Origin: Bog-113 sp965226755
GTDB lineage: Bacteria; Acidobacteriota; Terriglobia; Bryobacterales; Bryobacteraceae
DNA: 64,000 nucleotides
Assembly (NCBI GenBank): GCA_965226755.1
Contig: CBDDDT010000001.1
Location: forward strand, 310,001 to 374,000
Direction: 5' to 3'
The notes under the pieces are model-generated. The model was not told the DNA's origin. It saw only the letters and a list, made by a program, of their open reading frames with translations, and did no database searches. The translations under genes and the position numbers were made by a program. Positions 61,756-64,000 of the stretch are shown one piece after another; the first letter of the stretch is position 1, and the number at the start of each line of letters is the position of its first letter.

Positions 61756-62441
61756 TTTTGGGAGTTCGGCGTAAAGGGTGGTGTCCGCGGGGCGCCGCCC
61801 TGCGAGCGAAGCTGGACACGGCCTCGAAACAATCCGGATGCGGCGGTGATGGACATGGTTATCGCTGAGCCTATAAGCGCGGCGGCCATGTCGTGCTGGG
61901 AATCGAACGGATCGTCGGTTCCGGCATAACCAGGGTTGTGGTGCAAACCTATTCCGTAGTAGACTTCCGCAATTTCCCAAACCGCGGAGGCCGCCAGGAT
62001 AATCGCGATCGATAGAAGATAGGACCAGGGAGTTCGGGATCGAGCGATTCGGGGCAGGTTTTCGTAGACCGGGTAGGAAATCAAGAGACCGACGCAAAGA
62101 TGGACGAGCCTGTCGTAGGGATTACGGGCGATTCCTAGCACTGCGCCCAGTCGCTCACCTAATGGGCTGTGCTCATAGGTGTAGTGAGATCCTAATGTGG
62201 CCATGATGAGGAAGATCGCCAGCAACGCATACGAGAAGTCGGAAAAACTCCACCAGCGATAACTTACACACAGCAGTATGAGCATTGCGATTATCGGGAT
62301 GTTGCCTTCCCACCATTCCGTTCGATCGCTCGGCTGAATCCCGGCGGTGATGGTGATCGCAAGGAACAGCAGGATTAGGAAGTGAAGCCGGTGACGGGCG
62401 GAAAACGGTTGGGTCGTTGAGCCGGACATGAAGGAGTGCAT
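61752..62441 (-). CDS. DUF2238 (YjdF-like) membrane protein
   Basis: There are 229 residues with about six hydrophobic segments. PYDRLVHLCVGLLISYPVYE, SAVWEIAEVYYG and DSQHDMAAALIGS are typical of DUF2238. Function unknown. Start at the ATG at 62441; a second ATG at 62429 is also possible. The first 70 codons and the upstream region are repeated at 63586-63869. Confidence 0.86.
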   Translation of the reverse strand: MHSFMSGSTTQPFSARHRLHFLILLFLAITITAGIQPSDRTEWWEGNIPIIAMLILLCVSYRWWSFSDFSYALLAIFLIMATLGSHYTYEHSPLGERLGAVLGIARNPYDRLVHLCVGLLISYPVYENLPRIARSRTPWSYLLSIAIILAASAVWEIAEVYYGIGLHHNPGYAGTDDPFDSQHDMAAALIGSAITMSITAASGLFRGRVQLRSQGGAPRTPPFTPNSQN

Positions 62442-62514
62442 GGAATCGGTTGCCTGTGCCTCTGCTCATCATCGACGACTTGGCCGCCGAGGATCTGCTG
62501 GAGATCGTCATGCG
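62231..62514. repeat. direct repeat, copy 1
   Basis: A 284-base segment repeated at 63586-63869 with a constant offset of 1355, no gaps and three mismatches by eye. It covers the first 70 codons of the DUF2238 gene, its upstream region and the start of an istB remnant. Recognisable but weaker similarity continues on the right to about 62596. Confidence 0.9.
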
Positions 62515-62638
62515 CCGTTACGAACGCTTCAGCACCCTCGCCGCCCCGCCAAGGCGACTCGGGCTACTTCGCCGTCATGGTTGCAAGAGTCGTGGCGTTA
62601 CAAAGCCTTGCCGGGAAACGCGGGCTCGTCATGCTTAA
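62456..62638 (+). pseudogene. remnant of IS21-type transposition ATPase IstB (copy 1)
   Basis: The frame from the GTG at 62456 reads VPLLIIDDLAAEDLLEIV and then MRRYERFSTL, which matches the Walker B region and following helix of IstB, apparently with an internal deletion after LIIDD. After that the frame decays to unrelated sequence. The usual N-terminal ATPase half and istA are missing. The rest of the 401-base stretch 62442-62842 contains the ribosome site of the 62843 gene and nothing else that I can call. Confidence 0.6.
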
Positions 62639-62842
62639 AAAGTCCGTCTGGGGCGCCGAGCTTTTCGAAAACCTGAAACTCGGAGATTCGTCATTCATCG
62701 AGGGACTCGGTCGAAATTGAGCTGGCCCGAACGAAAATCGGTTGCATTCTCCCTTTTTGGGGGCGTACAGTTACGCTTACATCCGCACGGCGATCCGCCG
62801 GCCGGACCGGCAAGCAGTAGTCGCGGGAAGCGAGGAGAAGGA

Positions 62843-63583
62843 ATGCGTCATTTACATTTCGCGATGGTTCTGTTCTTTTCCGCGGCACTCCCCGGCGTGT
62901 ATGCGGCGGGCCCGCTGAAGACGGTCGATTGTCTTCTGGTGTCGGTGGTGCCGCAATCCGCCGACCCCGAACGCGCCGCCAACCCAGTGCCGTTTCCCCC
63001 GGGCAGGCGCCCATTGCACATGATCCTGACCGACGTCTGCTCCGTCGACATCACGGCGTTCGCGCTCGACGCAGATATCAAATCGCCCGTCCCTCAACAG
63101 GAAAATCGGTCGGTAGACATGCTAGGCCACCTCGCGCGGCCTAACAACCAGAAGATCCCAGCGGCCGGCACCGGGTTCCCGTACGATGACTGGGGCGTCA
63201 GCGGGGAGCCAGAGGACGATCCCCGTCCGCTGGAGCTCACCGTTAAGGTGCGTGGCCTGATTTTCCGCGACGGAACCGCGGTGGGGGATGCATCCTGGGT
63301 CACCTGGGTACAAGAAAGCAGGAAGAAATTGGTTCAGCAGTTCGCCACGGAGCTGAAGTTGCTGGCCCCGATTGCCCGCCTGGAGGACGCGAAAGCGATC
63401 CTCGTTGGCGACCCAGACTCATCGCTAAAAGGCGCCGTCCGCGCGTTTTGGCTGGAGAACAAAGCCCACCTGTCGAACGACCCGGCAAGGTGGGCGGCTT
63501 TCGTCAACCGCCGCACTGACGAGCTTCAGTCGCTAACCGAGGTTATGACCCAGCACCCCGAGCTAACGATGGAGGACAAGTGA
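62843..63583 (+). CDS. secreted protein of unknown function between the direct repeats
   Basis: There are 246 residues from the ATG at 62843, preceded by GAGGAGAAGGA, a very strong ribosome site; the open frame reaches upstream to 62717 but without one. The signal peptide is MRHLHFAMVLFFSAALPGVYA. Two cysteines (in TVDCLLV and LTDVCSVD) are near the N-terminus. The rest has no recognised motif. It begins after copy 1 of the repeat and ends two bases before copy 2, so it may be a passenger of the rearrangement. Confidence 0.7.
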   Translation: MRHLHFAMVLFFSAALPGVYAAGPLKTVDCLLVSVVPQSADPERAANPVPFPPGRRPLHMILTDVCSVDITAFALDADIKSPVPQQENRSVDMLGHLARPNNQKIPAAGTGFPYDDWGVSGEPEDDPRPLELTVKVRGLIFRDGTAVGDASWVTWVQESRKKLVQQFATELKLLAPIARLEDAKAILVGDPDSSLKGAVRAFWLENKAHLSNDPARWAAFVNRRTDELQSLTEVMTQHPELTMEDK

Positions 63584-63796
63584 GGACGAGAAGTCGGAAA
63601 AACTCCACCAGCGATAACTTACACACAGCAGTATGAGCATTGCGATTATCGGGATGTTGCCTTCCCACCATTCCGTTCGATCGCTCGGCTGAATCCCGGC
63701 GGTAATGGTGATCGCAAGGAACATCAGGATTAGGAAGTGAAGCCGGTGACGGGCGGAAAACGGTTGGGTCGTTGAGCCGGACATGAAGGAGTGCAT
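63563..63796 (-). pseudogene. truncated copy of the DUF2238 gene
   Basis: From the ATG at 63796, 70 codons match the DUF2238 gene at 61752-62441 (two coding changes seen at most), then the frame passes the repeat boundary at 63586 into unrelated sequence and stops at 63563. The remaining 159 codons of the gene are absent, so this is a 3'-truncated duplicate. Confidence 0.85.
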
Positions 63797-63869
63797 GGAA
63801 TCGGTTGCTTGTGCCTCTGCTCATCATCGACGACTTGGCCGCCGAGGATCTGCTGGAGATCGTCATGCG
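63586..63869. repeat. direct repeat, copy 2
   Basis: Matches 62231-62514 with three mismatches by eye. It begins two bases after the stop of the 62843 gene. To the right, diverged similarity with a gap of about 20 bases continues to about 63929. Confidence 0.9.
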
Positions 63870-64000
63870 GCGGTACGAACGGTTCAGCGCCTCCGGCTAC
63901 TTCGGCGTCATTGTTTCAAGAGTCGTGGCAGGCGCTGCAATCCATCGCAGCGTTTCTAGATGCGGCATGAGGAAAACCAAACTGTTCCCGTCCGCGCCGA
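63811..64000 (+). pseudogene. remnant of IS21-type transposition ATPase IstB (copy 2)
   Basis: Same reading as copy 1 (LIIDDLAAEDLLEIVMRRYE), then a shorter diverged region. No complete gene is visible from here to the end of the window; the frame is open to base 64000, but the sequence after residue 27 has no recognisable family. Confidence 0.55.

Noticed and set aside
62717..62842. Longer start for the secreted protein at 62843
   Set aside because: The extension destroys the signal peptide and lacks a ribosome site, while the ATG at 62843 has an excellent one.

Overview
The window reads as a continuous, gene-dense chromosomal segment of a high-GC Acidobacteriota bacterium, most plausibly the Bryobacter/Solibacter side of the phylum. 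The lineage call is inference from gene content: a VWFA-related protein of the acidobacterial type (33557-34726), a TonB-dependent receptor with an N-terminal carboxypeptidase-regulatory-like domain (50012-52198), a hopanoid cluster, MacB-like permeases without an ATPase, a FecR/DUF6600-type protein and a YceI protein. No rRNA, tRNA or CRISPR array was recognised by eye. Genes are tightly packed, with many 1-4 base start/stop overlaps, so most blocks look like operons.

Layout. 1-8015 (+): hopanoid operon, 3' part of shc, then hpnH, hpnA, hpnG, two zinc alcohol dehydrogenases, hpnC, hpnD. 8021-9043 (-): two small membrane proteins and a degenerate receiver domain. 9244-11825 (+): cysS and a Cys/Met-metabolism PLP enzyme, followed by a small lipoprotein. 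12120-12711: a roughly 590-base cassette bounded by inverted repeats and carrying one secreted-protein gene. 12718-19758 (+): a compact histidine operon (hisI-G-D-C-HAD-B-H-F-A) preceded by a His-rich leader peptide and an intrinsic terminator, i.e. a classical ribosome-mediated attenuator. 19825-25098 (-): a five-gene operon MBOAT - SGNH - SGNH - acyl carrier protein - KAS III-like protein with Ser in place of the catalytic Cys. This looks like a Dlt-like extracytoplasmic O-acylation system with an unusual acyl-loading enzyme and is the best candidate for an undescribed system. 25229-31145 (-): UPF0173 hydrolase, biotin carboxylase, biotin carrier, DnaC-like ATPase, a large secreted protein of unknown function and a methyltransferase.

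31165-43824: GH3 glycosidase with a single-domain response regulator, VWFA protein, rhomboid protease, Gfo/Idh/MocA oxidoreductase, HtrA protease, coaE, folD, and an adaptor plus two MacB-type permeases. 43853-46930 (-): a 1025-residue SIR2-GAF-GAF protein with a strong Shine-Dalgarno site before a TTG start; it is a candidate NAD-depleting defence or stress effector. 47113-61755: serine hydrolase and MFS pair, TonB receptor, a trimodular GH18-CE4-GT2 exopolysaccharide protein, aldo/keto reductase, glutathione peroxidase, M61 peptidase, FecR/DUF6600 protein and YceI. 61752-64000: a DUF2238 membrane gene whose 5' end and upstream region, including an IS21-type istB remnant, are repeated 1355 bases downstream with a secreted-protein gene in between. 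This is the only clearly scarred, mobile-element-touched part of the window.

All calls come from reading translated sequence and motifs; no searches, folding or composition calculations were run.
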